Shown here: piece by piece, positions 1 to 6,866 of the stretch
How the letters are laid out: each line of letters starts with the position of its first letter
How positions within the stretch are numbered: position 1 is the first letter of the stretch
Assembly (NCBI GenBank): GCA_036402155.1
Contig: DASWTL010000164.1
Location: 1-14,108, forward strand
Length of the DNA: 14,108 bases
Direction: 5' to 3'
Origin: DASWTL01 sp036402155
GTDB taxonomy: Bacteria; Bacteroidota; Bacteroidia; Sphingobacteriales; Sphingobacteriaceae
Made by a program: the position numbers and the translations under genes
Notes under the pieces: generated by a model
What the model was told of the DNA's origin: nothing
The model's input: the letters and a program-made list of their open reading frames with translations, nothing else
The model's database searches: none

Positions 1-88
1 TTACTTCGAAACCAGAATAGGTGAGAATCTCTTTAATTGCGTCCAGGGTATCAGGATCATCATCAAGAATTAAGATTCGCTTTAACAT
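1..88 (-). CDS. response regulator receiver protein, N-terminal fragment (cut by window edge)
   Basis: The minus-strand ATG at 86-88 opens a reading frame that runs off the left edge; 29 codons are visible. They read as the start of a CheY-like receiver domain: a first beta strand (LKRILIL), the acidic triad DDD at residues 10-12 that binds Mg2+ near the phosphorylation site, then the first helix and the second strand ending GFEV. The phospho-acceptor Asp and any output domain lie outside the window, so it cannot be said whether this is a stand-alone receiver or a DNA-binding regulator. It is divergent from the receiver gene at 298, with about 209 bp between the starts. Confidence 0.8.
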   Translation of the reverse strand, partial: MLKRILILDDDPDTLDAIKEILTYSGFEV

Positions 89-297
89 GAAGGTATCTTA
101 TAAGGTCTAATATAATGATTTATTTTTAAATAAGATTTATATCGTGCCGCTTTAAAATAAATAAATGCGTATACTGCGTATTCATAATATCACTAAAGTA
201 TTTGCCCAGTATCTTTTTTATTTAAAAAATAAATAACAAAAGCAAAAACCTCCGGTAGTATACAGGAGTTTACCTATAAATAGAGGCCAAAAATAAC

Positions 298-687
298 ATG
301 AGACGCGTTTTAGTTTGTGATGATGATACTACCATTTCAGAAGTGGTTGCTTTAGTGTTAACCGATGCCAATTGGGAAGTTTATACCATTCCTGATTGTA
401 ATAATATGATCGAAAAAATAGAGTCTATAAAACCATCCATCATCTTTATGGACAATATGATCCCCAATGATGGCGGAATTGCAGCTACACAGATCATTAA
501 AGGCCATCCGGAATACAAAGAAATTCCTGTGATATACTTTACGGCAAACAATGATATCGATTCATTAGCTGAAAAAGCCGGAGCTGATTATACCCTTGCG
601 AAACCTTTTAATATTTCAGATCTGGAAAGTGTTGTGCAAAAAGCATTTAGTTCATATCGTAATCCCGGAACTGCAGAAGATAACTAA
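298..687 (+). CDS. single-domain response regulator (CheY-like receiver)
   Basis: This 129-aa protein is almost entirely a receiver domain. Visible landmarks are the acidic cluster D8-D9-D10, the probable phospho-acceptor D52 (in IIFMDNMIP), the switch Thr T82 (YFTAN) and the conserved Lys K102 (AKPF). No DNA-binding or enzymatic output domain follows, so it probably works by protein-protein interaction or as a phosphorelay intermediate. No histidine kinase is present in the window, so its partner is unknown. The ATG at 298 sits directly before the first beta strand, so the start is secure; there is no clear Shine-Dalgarno, as is usual in Bacteroidota. It is convergent with the isomerase gene that ends at 718. 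Confidence 0.9.
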   Translation: MRRVLVCDDDTTISEVVALVLTDANWEVYTIPDCNNMIEKIESIKPSIIFMDNMIPNDGGIAATQIIKGHPEYKEIPVIYFTANNDIDSLAEKAGADYTLAKPFNISDLESVVQKAFSSYRNPGTAEDN

Positions 688-717
688 CGATATTACGCAA
701 AACGTTGATCAGGATTA

Positions 718-1551
718 TCAGATAGTAATTTGTTTGAGGTACTCCATATTGTATTTCATACTTTCAAGCGGATTATTGGTATAATTTTCCTGCTCTATGA
801 AAAAATACTTCAGTCCGGATTGCTTAGCGCTTTTTAGCACCCGCGTAATATCCAACCCTCCTTTTCCAAACTCTATACTATGACGGCCTTTCATATCTTT
901 TAAATGCCATAACGGAAAACGTCCGCTGAACTTTGTAAAATAATGTAAAGGATCCTTTCCTGACGCAACTACCCATCCCAGATCTAATTCCATATGCACA
1001 AGATCAGGATCTGTATGATTTAAAAGAACATCATATAATACCTGCCCTTTTTCTTCCTTAAACTCATAATCGTGGTTATGGTATCCAAACTTCAGGTTTA
1101 ATTTTCTGCATTCCTCGCCAGCTTTATTAAACCGGTCAGCTATTCTTTTATAATTATCCGTGGTGTCGCCAGGGCCGGGTAAACTGGAACAGATCACATA
1201 TTCCTGTCCTGATTCTGCTGCTTCATTCATGGTTTGCTGCCACTTATTATTAAGCGCCACATGCCCGCTTCGAAGTGTCATTCCAAGATCGGAACAGATA
1301 TTTTTCATTTCTTTTGGAGACAGGCCATAATAATGGCCTTTGGTGCTCGCAGCGCTCTCTATCTGTTTAATGCCGAGTGAAGCAATCTGTTTAAGAGTAC
1401 CTGTAGCATCTTCAAGCATTTCCTTGCGGAATGTGTATAACTGAATACCGGGATTTTTAACTTTCTTTTGAGCGTTGGCAAGAGAAGGCAGTAGTACCGA
1501 TCCTACTGCCAGTATTCCTATGTCTTTTAAAAAATCACGTCGTTTTTTCAT
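718..1551 (-). CDS. secreted sugar phosphate isomerase/epimerase-like TIM-barrel protein (Tat-type signal)
   Basis: The 277-aa protein belongs to the xylose-isomerase-like TIM-barrel / AP endonuclease 2 superfamily. An in-frame ATG at 1605 would add 18 residues, but the ATG at 1551 is preferred because it gives a proper signal peptide: KKRRDFLK with R4-R5 (twin-arginine type), a hydrophobic stretch at about 11-24 and an ANA-Q cleavage site near residue 27. Likely metal and active-site residues typical of the superfamily are E65, H97, H158/H160 (GYHNHDYEF), E188 and D190 (MELDLGW), H216/D219 (WHLKDMKG) and E253 (FIEQE). The gene lies 85 bp downstream of the cytochrome c/propeller gene on the same strand, so the two are probably cotranscribed. 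Exported relatives occur with sugar dehydrogenases in Bacteroidota; the substrate cannot be read from the sequence. Confidence 0.88.
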   Translation of the reverse strand: MKKRRDFLKDIGILAVGSVLLPSLANAQKKVKNPGIQLYTFRKEMLEDATGTLKQIASLGIKQIESAASTKGHYYGLSPKEMKNICSDLGMTLRSGHVALNNKWQQTMNEAAESGQEYVICSSLPGPGDTTDNYKRIADRFNKAGEECRKLNLKFGYHNHDYEFKEEKGQVLYDVLLNHTDPDLVHMELDLGWVVASGKDPLHYFTKFSGRFPLWHLKDMKGRHSIEFGKGGLDITRVLKSAKQSGLKYFFIEQENYTNNPLESMKYNMEYLKQITI

Positions 1552-1636
1552 TTCAATTGTGTGAACATGTCTATTTCTTAAATGTATTAAACTTTCATCA
1601 ATCACACAAAGAATATTCCCTCTGGAGTTATTTAAA

Positions 1637-3886
1637 CTATTTGGTGTTTGAATTTAATGCTTCGGTTTTTTCCAGCTCTTCGATAGTCCATGGATTTGAT
1701 CTTTCTCCTGATTCTTCCCTAATCTTTTTTACTTCTTCCGGAGTTATAAACGGAGAGGGCCCTCTTGCCGGAATACGTCCAAATTCAAAACGGGCGTAAC
1801 TCAGCACGGAGGCAATCCATTCATCGTTATTTTCACCCATAGATGGCATCAGGTCACCAGGATAAGTTTTACCATCAACAGGCCCTTTTAATCCATGTAA
1901 TAAAATTCTTATTGCTGTGTTTTTATCGCCCGCCAGACGTTTAGAGCCTAATAATGGTGGAGCGATAGCAGTAGATAGCCCTTTGGCGTCGGCACCATGG
2001 CAACTTGAACATAATGACCTGTAGATTGTGGCTCCCTTCAATACCATGTTTCTGTTCTGTGCCGAAAGCAATCCGAGTTTACTGCCATAAGTTTTAATAT
2101 TTTGTGTACGTTCCAGCGCTGTAACTACACCGGCAAGCATTTGATTGTCCTGATTTGCTATTAACAGATCTTTAGTAATCTTCCTGGCTTTATCTGTATT
2201 ACTATAAGAAAGAGATAATAAAAGCTGTGTACGCACATCATAACTTGTATCTGATTTCAGTTCATCCAGCTTATTAAGTATCTGCAGGTCGTTATTTTTA
2301 ATGTATTGTTCACTTATCCAAATTGCAGCTCGCCTAACCTGTTCATTTTCATCATTCATGGTCGACAACAAAAGATCCTGGTCAATGGAATTTAAACCCT
2401 CTAATGTCCATAATGCATGTATTCTTCCCAGATGAGATGGTGCGGTTGCCAGAACTGACTTTTCGCCTTTAGCAATTTGTTTTAAAACAGGTACAACAGA
2501 CTTATCGCCAAGAATAACCAATTGCTTTTGGGCATTATCTCTCCACCAGCCATTGGGATGATCTAAATAGGTTACCAATTTTGATGGCGAGTCATTTAAC
2601 ATATTCGGCCTGGTTTTTTGTTTATATTTATCCGGAACAAGCCTGTAAATCCGTCCGTGACCAATGTTCTTAGCGAATCCCCATCTATCAATTACGTCGC
2701 GCAAAAAAGTTCCGGGTTTTGTCCAGTTGCCCTGCTGAATTATTCCCCGGTGCATATCTACTATATACAAAAATCCATCGGGACCGGTGTAGCTGTTAAC
2801 AGGTCGGAAATTCATATCAGATGAGGCAATAAACTCCTGTCTGTAATAAGCATTCTTAGCTATCATCTTTCCTTTGGCATTGATTAGCTTAGCGCGACGG
2901 ATGATCCTGCCAACCGGCTCACAAAGGATATAGTCACCAACCAGATCTTTAGGAAGCATATCGCCACGGTAGATGGATTGTCCGCTACAGCCTGTAAAAC
3001 GGTTCAAAGTACTATCCGGGCGTAATCTTGGTAAGCCACCCTGAACATCCGGAGTTGAAATAATGGGCCACACAGCAGCAAATTCATCATCATACTGATC
3101 CTTAAAATCAAGCGCACCATAAACAGGATTAATCTGAAAACGATAGATCGGGATTTCAGACCCTGCTGCTGAATAGAACAGACGACCATAATTATCATGG
3201 GTTAACCCCCACTGACCCGCCGATCCGCTTACAATCGGATCTGCCTTAAGTACACCATCCGTAAATCTAAAACGGATTGGCTCATACGTCATGTATATCC
3301 AGTTATCGAGGTTCCAGTCCAATCCGCTACGCTGATGCTCCATATTCCTGGTGGTAGAGAATTTGGGATTTTCATATACTATCCTTTTTTCATCGGCCTT
3401 ACCATCCGCGTTTGTGTCTTTATAGGCTGTAATAGTTATGGTATTGGTTTCATTCACTAGAAGTTCGTGATTTACACATAAAATCATCCGCGGAAGCAAA
3501 AGATTGTCGATAAAGACGGTGCTTTTATCCATTTTGCCATCATTATTCGTGTCTTCGAGTAGTGAAATGCGGCTTCTGGGCACTTGTTCGCCTGATGCTT
3601 CTGCGTCCTGCATATAAGTTAGCATTTCGGCAACATACATCTTTGCATTACCATCCCATGCAATAGCAACAGGCTCTTTTATCATAGGCTCACTGGCAAC
3701 CAACTCCAAATGGTAGCCTTTCGGAAGGTTGAATGTTTTCAGACTTTGCTCCGGAGATAAATACTCGGAGCTTGGCTTCGGATTAAACATTCTTTTAGGA
3801 GATTCAACTGTCTGCCTGGATACTGTACACGTGTAAACAAGCATTAAAACGGCCAGTACTCCTGCTACCCATATTTTATTTCTCAT
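1637..3886 (-). CDS. PVC-type propeller/HEAT/cytochrome c membrane-bound dehydrogenase-like lipoprotein
   Basis: The 749-aa protein has a hydrophobic signal segment (residues 5-19) followed by C20 (LVYTC), a loose lipobox, so it is probably anchored to a membrane facing the periplasm or outside. Residues about 55-420 resemble the beta-propeller of the 'putative membrane-bound dehydrogenase' / sorbosone-dehydrogenase-like family (GYHLELVASEPMIKEPVAI near the start, GPDGFLYIVDMHRG at 368-381). Two DxNxDGxxD calcium-type loops sit at 112-120 and 157-165. Residues about 430-600 look like HEAT-type helical repeats. A single c-type haem site follows: C626-S-S-C629-H630, with M680 or M683 as candidate axial ligand. 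The likely role is oxidation of a sugar-like substrate with electrons passed to haem. It is first in a unit with the isomerase at 718-1551 and divergent from a LacI regulator, with an operator-like palindrome between them. The substrate is unknown. Confidence 0.87.
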   Translation of the reverse strand: MRNKIWVAGVLAVLMLVYTCTVSRQTVESPKRMFNPKPSSEYLSPEQSLKTFNLPKGYHLELVASEPMIKEPVAIAWDGNAKMYVAEMLTYMQDAEASGEQVPRSRISLLEDTNNDGKMDKSTVFIDNLLLPRMILCVNHELLVNETNTITITAYKDTNADGKADEKRIVYENPKFSTTRNMEHQRSGLDWNLDNWIYMTYEPIRFRFTDGVLKADPIVSGSAGQWGLTHDNYGRLFYSAAGSEIPIYRFQINPVYGALDFKDQYDDEFAAVWPIISTPDVQGGLPRLRPDSTLNRFTGCSGQSIYRGDMLPKDLVGDYILCEPVGRIIRRAKLINAKGKMIAKNAYYRQEFIASSDMNFRPVNSYTGPDGFLYIVDMHRGIIQQGNWTKPGTFLRDVIDRWGFAKNIGHGRIYRLVPDKYKQKTRPNMLNDSPSKLVTYLDHPNGWWRDNAQKQLVILGDKSVVPVLKQIAKGEKSVLATAPSHLGRIHALWTLEGLNSIDQDLLLSTMNDENEQVRRAAIWISEQYIKNNDLQILNKLDELKSDTSYDVRTQLLLSLSYSNTDKARKITKDLLIANQDNQMLAGVVTALERTQNIKTYGSKLGLLSAQNRNMVLKGATIYRSLCSSCHGADAKGLSTAIAPPLLGSKRLAGDKNTAIRILLHGLKGPVDGKTYPGDLMPSMGENNDEWIASVLSYARFEFGRIPARGPSPFITPEEVKKIREESGERSNPWTIEELEKTEALNSNTK

Positions 3887-3923
3887 ATATATAACCTGTT
3901 ATTTTATTGATTGCAAAACTTAT

Positions 3924-3933
3924 ACTGATCAGT
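3924..3933. promoter_or_regulatory. 10-bp palindrome ACTGATCAGT upstream of the dehydrogenase gene
   Basis: A perfect palindrome lies 37-46 bp upstream of the dehydrogenase start, flanked by imperfect TTAT/ATAA ends. It sits where promoter elements of the minus-strand gene would be expected and could be a protein-binding site. A palindrome of this size can occur by chance, so the assignment is weak. Confidence 0.25.
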
Positions 3934-3968
3934 GTTATAAACCCTTTTATGATAATTCAGGATATTAA

Positions 3969-3984
3969 ATGCAAACGTTTGCAT
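3969..3984. promoter_or_regulatory. LacI-family operator candidate, ATGCAAACGTTTGCAT
   Basis: This perfect 16-bp palindrome has a central CG and AAACGTTT core, the usual shape of operators bound by LacI/GalR-family dimers. It lies between two divergent starts: 82 bp upstream of the dehydrogenase ATG (3886) and 65 bp upstream of the LacI-family start (4050). The likely reading is that the adjacent regulator binds here and controls both the dehydrogenase-isomerase unit and its own gene. No second copy was seen in the window. Confidence 0.7.
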
Positions 3985-4030
3985 AAAAGTAAATCTTAAT
4001 TTATATTTATCAAAATATTTTTAACTCAGA

Positions 4031-4042
4031 AACCGGTTAACC
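4031..4042. promoter_or_regulatory. overlapping palindromes AACCGGTT and GGTTAACC just before the lacI-type start
   Basis: AACCGGTT (4031-4038) and GGTTAACC (4035-4042) are perfect 8-bp palindromes sharing four bases. They end 7 bp before the TTG start of the LacI-family gene, in the presumed leader or promoter. They could form a second regulatory site; this is inference from position and symmetry only. Confidence 0.25.
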
Positions 4043-4049
4043 TATCCTC

Positions 4050-5066
4050 TTGAAAAATAAGATTACAATTCATGATATAGCAGATGCGCTTAACACTAAT
4101 ATTTCTACGGTATCCAGAGCATTAAGCAACCACCCTGCTATCAGTACAGCTACTAAAAAAGCCGTGCAGGATATGGCTCAAAAGCTAAATTACAGGCAAA
4201 ATAAAATTGCCTCCTCACTCCGTTCCGGACGAACAAATACCATAGGAATAATTATTCCCAGCGCTGAACTTCACTTTTTCGGCTCAGTGGTACATGCCAT
4301 TGAACAAGTGATGAATAAGAATAATTATACTGTTCTATTATATCAATCCAATGAATCTTATGAACATGAAAGACGAGGGATAGAAACTTTTCTTCAATTG
4401 CATGTAGATGGCATTATTGCATCCATAGCATTGGATACACAAAACTATGACCACTTTAATGAGATTAAAAGCCGTGGTATTCCGCTGATACTTTTTGACC
4501 GTACTACGGATGCTCTGAAGGTCCCATCTGTTTCTATTGATGATTATAAAGGCGGATATATAGCTACAGAGCATCTTATTCTGAAGGGATATAAACGCAT
4601 AGCACATATTACAGCACGGCAACAGATCAGAATATTTCAGGATCGTTTAAATGGTTATAAGGATGCTATCAGCGATTATGGATTAGAAGCCGACGAAAAC
4701 CTCATTGTCTATGGTGATGTATCCGTAGAATCAGGACAGTACTGCACGGAACAGCTGCTTACTCTTACAAAAAAACCGGATGCAATTTTCGCTGTGGAGG
4801 ATTTTACTGCTTTGGGAGCTATTCAAAAGTTAAAGTCGTTAGAAATTGCAGTACCTCAGGAATTCGGGGTAATCGGTTTTGCTAACGAAGCTTTTAGTGC
4901 CTATATCACCCCATCGCTTTCAACAGTGGACCAGCAAACAAAAAAGATGGGAGAAACAGCTGCTGCGCTGTTTTTGGAAACAATTGAGAATGGCAATGTT
5001 ATCACAGAAAATCAGATAGTTATACTGGATCCGGTTTTGATTGAAAGAGAATCATCTAAAAACTGA
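4050..5066 (+). CDS. LacI/GalR-family transcriptional regulator
   Basis: The 338-aa protein has the complete LacI layout. An N-terminal helix-turn-helix and hinge region covers residues about 3-60 (KITIHDIADALNTNISTVSRAL at 4-25, then a RQNKIASSLRSGRTNTIGIIIP linker). A periplasmic-binding-protein-like effector domain follows at about 60-335 (IIPSAELHFFG, HVDGIIAS, VSIDDYKGGYIATEHLI, IFAVEDFTALGAI). Such proteins bind palindromic operators as dimers and respond to sugars. The start is TTG at 4050: no ATG or GTG is available before the DNA-binding helix, and codon 2 onward matches the usual family N terminus. It is divergent from the dehydrogenase-isomerase unit, with the 16-bp operator candidate at 3969-3984 between them, so it most likely represses or activates that unit. 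The effector is unknown. Confidence 0.93.
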   Translation: MKNKITIHDIADALNTNISTVSRALSNHPAISTATKKAVQDMAQKLNYRQNKIASSLRSGRTNTIGIIIPSAELHFFGSVVHAIEQVMNKNNYTVLLYQSNESYEHERRGIETFLQLHVDGIIASIALDTQNYDHFNEIKSRGIPLILFDRTTDALKVPSVSIDDYKGGYIATEHLILKGYKRIAHITARQQIRIFQDRLNGYKDAISDYGLEADENLIVYGDVSVESGQYCTEQLLTLTKKPDAIFAVEDFTALGAIQKLKSLEIAVPQEFGVIGFANEAFSAYITPSLSTVDQQTKKMGETAAALFLETIENGNVITENQIVILDPVLIERESSKN

Positions 5067-5094
5067 TCGAACAAACTATTCACATAACTTCTGC

Positions 5095-5757
5095 TTAATT
5101 TTTCAATAGATGAGGTCTCACCAGATCTTCCCATATTTTATAACCCAGGGGATTCATGTGAAGCCTGTCTTTGAGAAATAATTCCGGTCTGGTTTTCCCG
5201 TCCTTATCAAGCATTGGTGTAAAAACATCAATAAAAATAGAATTAGGCTGCGTCTTTAAATATCTGCTTATTAAGTGATTAGCAGATCTGGCTTTGTCTA
5301 TAAATCGCTCCAATACGGGGCTTGCCTTAATAGAAATATAAACTACAGGTGTTTCAGGATGTCTTACCCTTATAGCTTGGTATAAATCTTTAAATCTGTG
5401 GAAAATGCTATCTCCATTAAGCTTTTCATTTAACAGATCATTTTCACCTACATAGATGATGATCTGTTTTGGGTTGTAGGGCGTTATAATATCATCAACA
5501 TAATTTACAACATCATTAATTTTTGATCCGCCAAAACCCCGGTTTAATATAGTATGATCACAAAATATTTGTGAAAGGTTATGCCAGTAACGTATAGATG
5601 AGCTGCCTACAAAAAGTATAGGTTGTTTTGGTGGTGCGTAGATCTTGTCATACTGTTTAATGGTTTGAATATCGTTCCAAAAAGGCTTTTCCTGCGCAAA
5701 TCCTACAGCAGTCGTAATTAAAATCAGGATAAATATTACCGATAGCTTGACATTCAT
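5095..5757 (-). CDS. secreted SGNH/GDSL hydrolase
   Basis: The 220-aa protein has a signal peptide (hydrophobic residues about 4-20, FAQ cleavage near 22) and the conserved SGNH blocks. Block I is FVGSSSIRYW with nucleophile S53, block II is NRGFGGSKIN with an oxyanion Gly near 76, block III is YVGENDLLN with N107, and block V is DRLHMNPLGY with D197 and H200. All catalytic residues are present, so it should be an active esterase or acylhydrolase in the periplasm or outside. The block I Asp of GDS(L) is Ser here, a common variant. It converges on the LacI gene with a 28-bp gap and is not on the LacI-controlled strand, so co-regulation is uncertain. Possible substrates are acetylated polysaccharides or other esters; none can be named from sequence. 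Confidence 0.87.
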   Translation of the reverse strand: MNVKLSVIFILILITTAVGFAQEKPFWNDIQTIKQYDKIYAPPKQPILFVGSSSIRYWHNLSQIFCDHTILNRGFGGSKINDVVNYVDDIITPYNPKQIIIYVGENDLLNEKLNGDSIFHRFKDLYQAIRVRHPETPVVYISIKASPVLERFIDKARSANHLISRYLKTQPNSIFIDVFTPMLDKDGKTRPELFLKDRLHMNPLGYKIWEDLVRPHLLKN

Positions 5758-5773
5758 ATCATTAGTCTATATA

Positions 5774-5814
5774 AATGGCTAATATATGATTAATGGCTAA
5801 GGTTAATATCATAT
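5774..5814. repeat. direct and inverted repeats upstream of the SGNH hydrolase gene
   Basis: AATGGCTAA occurs twice with an 18-bp period (5774-5782 and 5792-5800). ATATGAT (5784-5790) and ATCATAT (5808-5814) form an interleaved inverted repeat. The cluster begins 17 bp upstream of the SGNH start at 5757, so it could be a regulator-binding site. The DNA is AT-rich, so chance is a real alternative. Confidence 0.3.
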
Positions 5815-5830
5815 CTAACGCTGACTACAC

Positions 5831-5882
5831 TGAAAAAAATAAAGCTGAAAAAGAATATAGTTAATTCTTTTTCAGCTTTATT
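5831..5882 (-). terminator. strong intrinsic terminator, 19-bp perfect stem
   Basis: AATAAAGCTGAAAAAGAAT (5838-5856) pairs perfectly with 5864-5882 around a 7-nt loop. On the minus strand the stem is followed at once by a run of T (complement of the A run at 5832-5837). It lies 19 bp past the stop of the 50-codon gene at 5902-6054 and points the same way, which supports that gene being transcribed. The A-rich flank is mostly on one side, so termination of plus-strand transcripts is less supported. Confidence 0.8.
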
Positions 5883-5901
5883 CATTAATTATTCCTCCCT
5901 G

Positions 5902-6054
5902 TTATTGTTCTTCTTTTCTTGAAGTTCCCATTGAGGAAGAAGTCCTGCTACTCTTTCCGGTATTGCCTTTTCTCTGAGTATTGCTTTTACCCTGTTTTCC
6001 GGAATTTCCATGGCTCTGACCTTGTCCGCCCTGGTTCTTTTGATTTGCTGGCAT
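5902..6054 (-). CDS. small basic, low-complexity (Gly/Ser/Gln/Lys-rich) protein, 50 aa
   Basis: An ATG at 6052-6054 opens a 50-codon frame ending in TAA at 5902-5904. The product begins MPANQKNQGGQGQSHGNSGK and contains 9 Gly, 9 Ser, 7 Gln, 5 Asn and 9 Lys/Arg, with almost no hydrophobic residues, so it should be disordered and positively charged. This composition resembles small stress-associated Gly/Lys-rich proteins (KGG/GsiB-like), but no full KGG repeat is visible, so this is only a resemblance. Support for a real gene is the biased hydrophilic composition from start to stop and the strong minus-strand terminator 19 bp downstream. No Shine-Dalgarno precedes the start. Function is unknown; nucleic-acid binding or a stress role are guesses. 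Confidence 0.65.
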   Translation of the reverse strand: MPANQKNQGGQGQSHGNSGKQGKSNTQRKGNTGKSSRTSSSMGTSRKEEQ

Positions 6055-6117
6055 AACTTAATTATTAAATGTATATAGATAATTAGTTACAGTTTATAAC
6101 AGCTACTATTTTTAATG

Positions 6118-6162
6118 GTTCTTAAAAAAATACATTTTTTGACCATCTGGAGCGGTTTCCAG
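6118..6162 (-). terminator. weak hairpin region after the DUF488 gene
   Basis: Directly after the DUF488 stop, CTGGA (6147-6151) and TCCAG (6158-6162) can pair. Beyond it an A7/T6 stretch with a 4-nt centre (about 6124-6140) can form an AT hairpin. Together they could end minus-strand transcription, but the stems are short and the T run is not directly next to the GC stem. Confidence 0.3.
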
Positions 6163-6723
6163 CTAAGTAAACAGGTCAGGTTCAGTATAAACCAATTGAT
6201 TATCAATTATTTTAGCAGCTGATGTATAAGGATGTTCAGTTGCTTTATTGATCCCCATAATATGCATCACATGCCAACCCTGAATTTTCATAAAATCTGA
6301 CACCAATGCCCTGTGACAGCTCCACCACACTGCTTCAGAGCACATATAAGCTGTTCGAAATTTTGTTGCAATATCCTGAAGCTGTTGTATTGCATTTTTA
6401 AATTCTTCTGTTTCCATGTAATCAGCATATCCGCGGAATGCTGAATGGCGCCAGGAAGTATTTTTAGAATCAGACCTGGGTTTTCTTCGTCCGCCTAATT
6501 CAGCAATATGAATATATTGAATATTGTTTTCAGCCAATTGCTCTTTAAGTGTATCACTATTAAAATGTGAATACTTTCGTGATCCCGGATACCGACGAAT
6601 ATCAGCAAGCATTTCAATTTTAAAAGCTTTCAATATTGCTAAAAAATCTTGTGCAGACCGATTAGAATGACCGATCGTCCATATTGTTGGTCCAAAACGC
6701 TCAGGATTCGCTTCAGGTGGCAT
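6163..6723 (-). CDS. DUF488 family protein
   Basis: The 186-aa soluble protein matches the DUF488 pattern: TIGHSNRS at 16-23, LADIRRYPGSRK at 39-50, an AELGGRR segment at 74-80, and the C-terminal CSEAVWWSCHRAL at 128-140 with C128, C136, H137 and R138. These Cys/His/Arg positions correspond to the conserved 'CaEa..CHR' block of the family. The biochemical role of DUF488 proteins is not firmly established. The ATG at 6723 leaves only a short leader before the first conserved strand, so the start is good. It is divergent from the SulP transporter across about 143 bp and is followed on the same strand by the 50-aa gene. Confidence 0.88.
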   Translation of the reverse strand: MPPEANPERFGPTIWTIGHSNRSAQDFLAILKAFKIEMLADIRRYPGSRKYSHFNSDTLKEQLAENNIQYIHIAELGGRRKPRSDSKNTSWRHSAFRGYADYMETEEFKNAIQQLQDIATKFRTAYMCSEAVWWSCHRALVSDFMKIQGWHVMHIMGINKATEHPYTSAAKIIDNQLVYTEPDLFT

Positions 6724-6866
6724 AATTCTTTAGCGCATTAACAGTTGAAATTCTGTTGAGTTTTATTGTGCCTGCTAGTGGTCTGACAAGAATTTAATAA
6801 TATACCTAAAAACTGTCCGATAAGGCTGTTAATACCCTTAAATATGCTAAAATTTTATTAAATTTG

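Noticed and set aside
5790..5885. 31-codon minus-strand frame preceded by a good GGGAGG Shine-Dalgarno, starting 17 bp after the 50-aa gene
   Set aside because: Most of the frame is the two arms of the perfect terminator stem, which explains its sequence; the family composition is not protein-like and Bacteroidota rarely rely on Shine-Dalgarno. A hydrophobic micropeptide is not excluded.
6859..6866. Exact TAnnTTTG (-7 box consensus) right before the SulP start
   Set aside because: It abuts the ATG, leaving no leader, and no TTG element is seen at the expected distance upstream; likely chance in AT-rich DNA.
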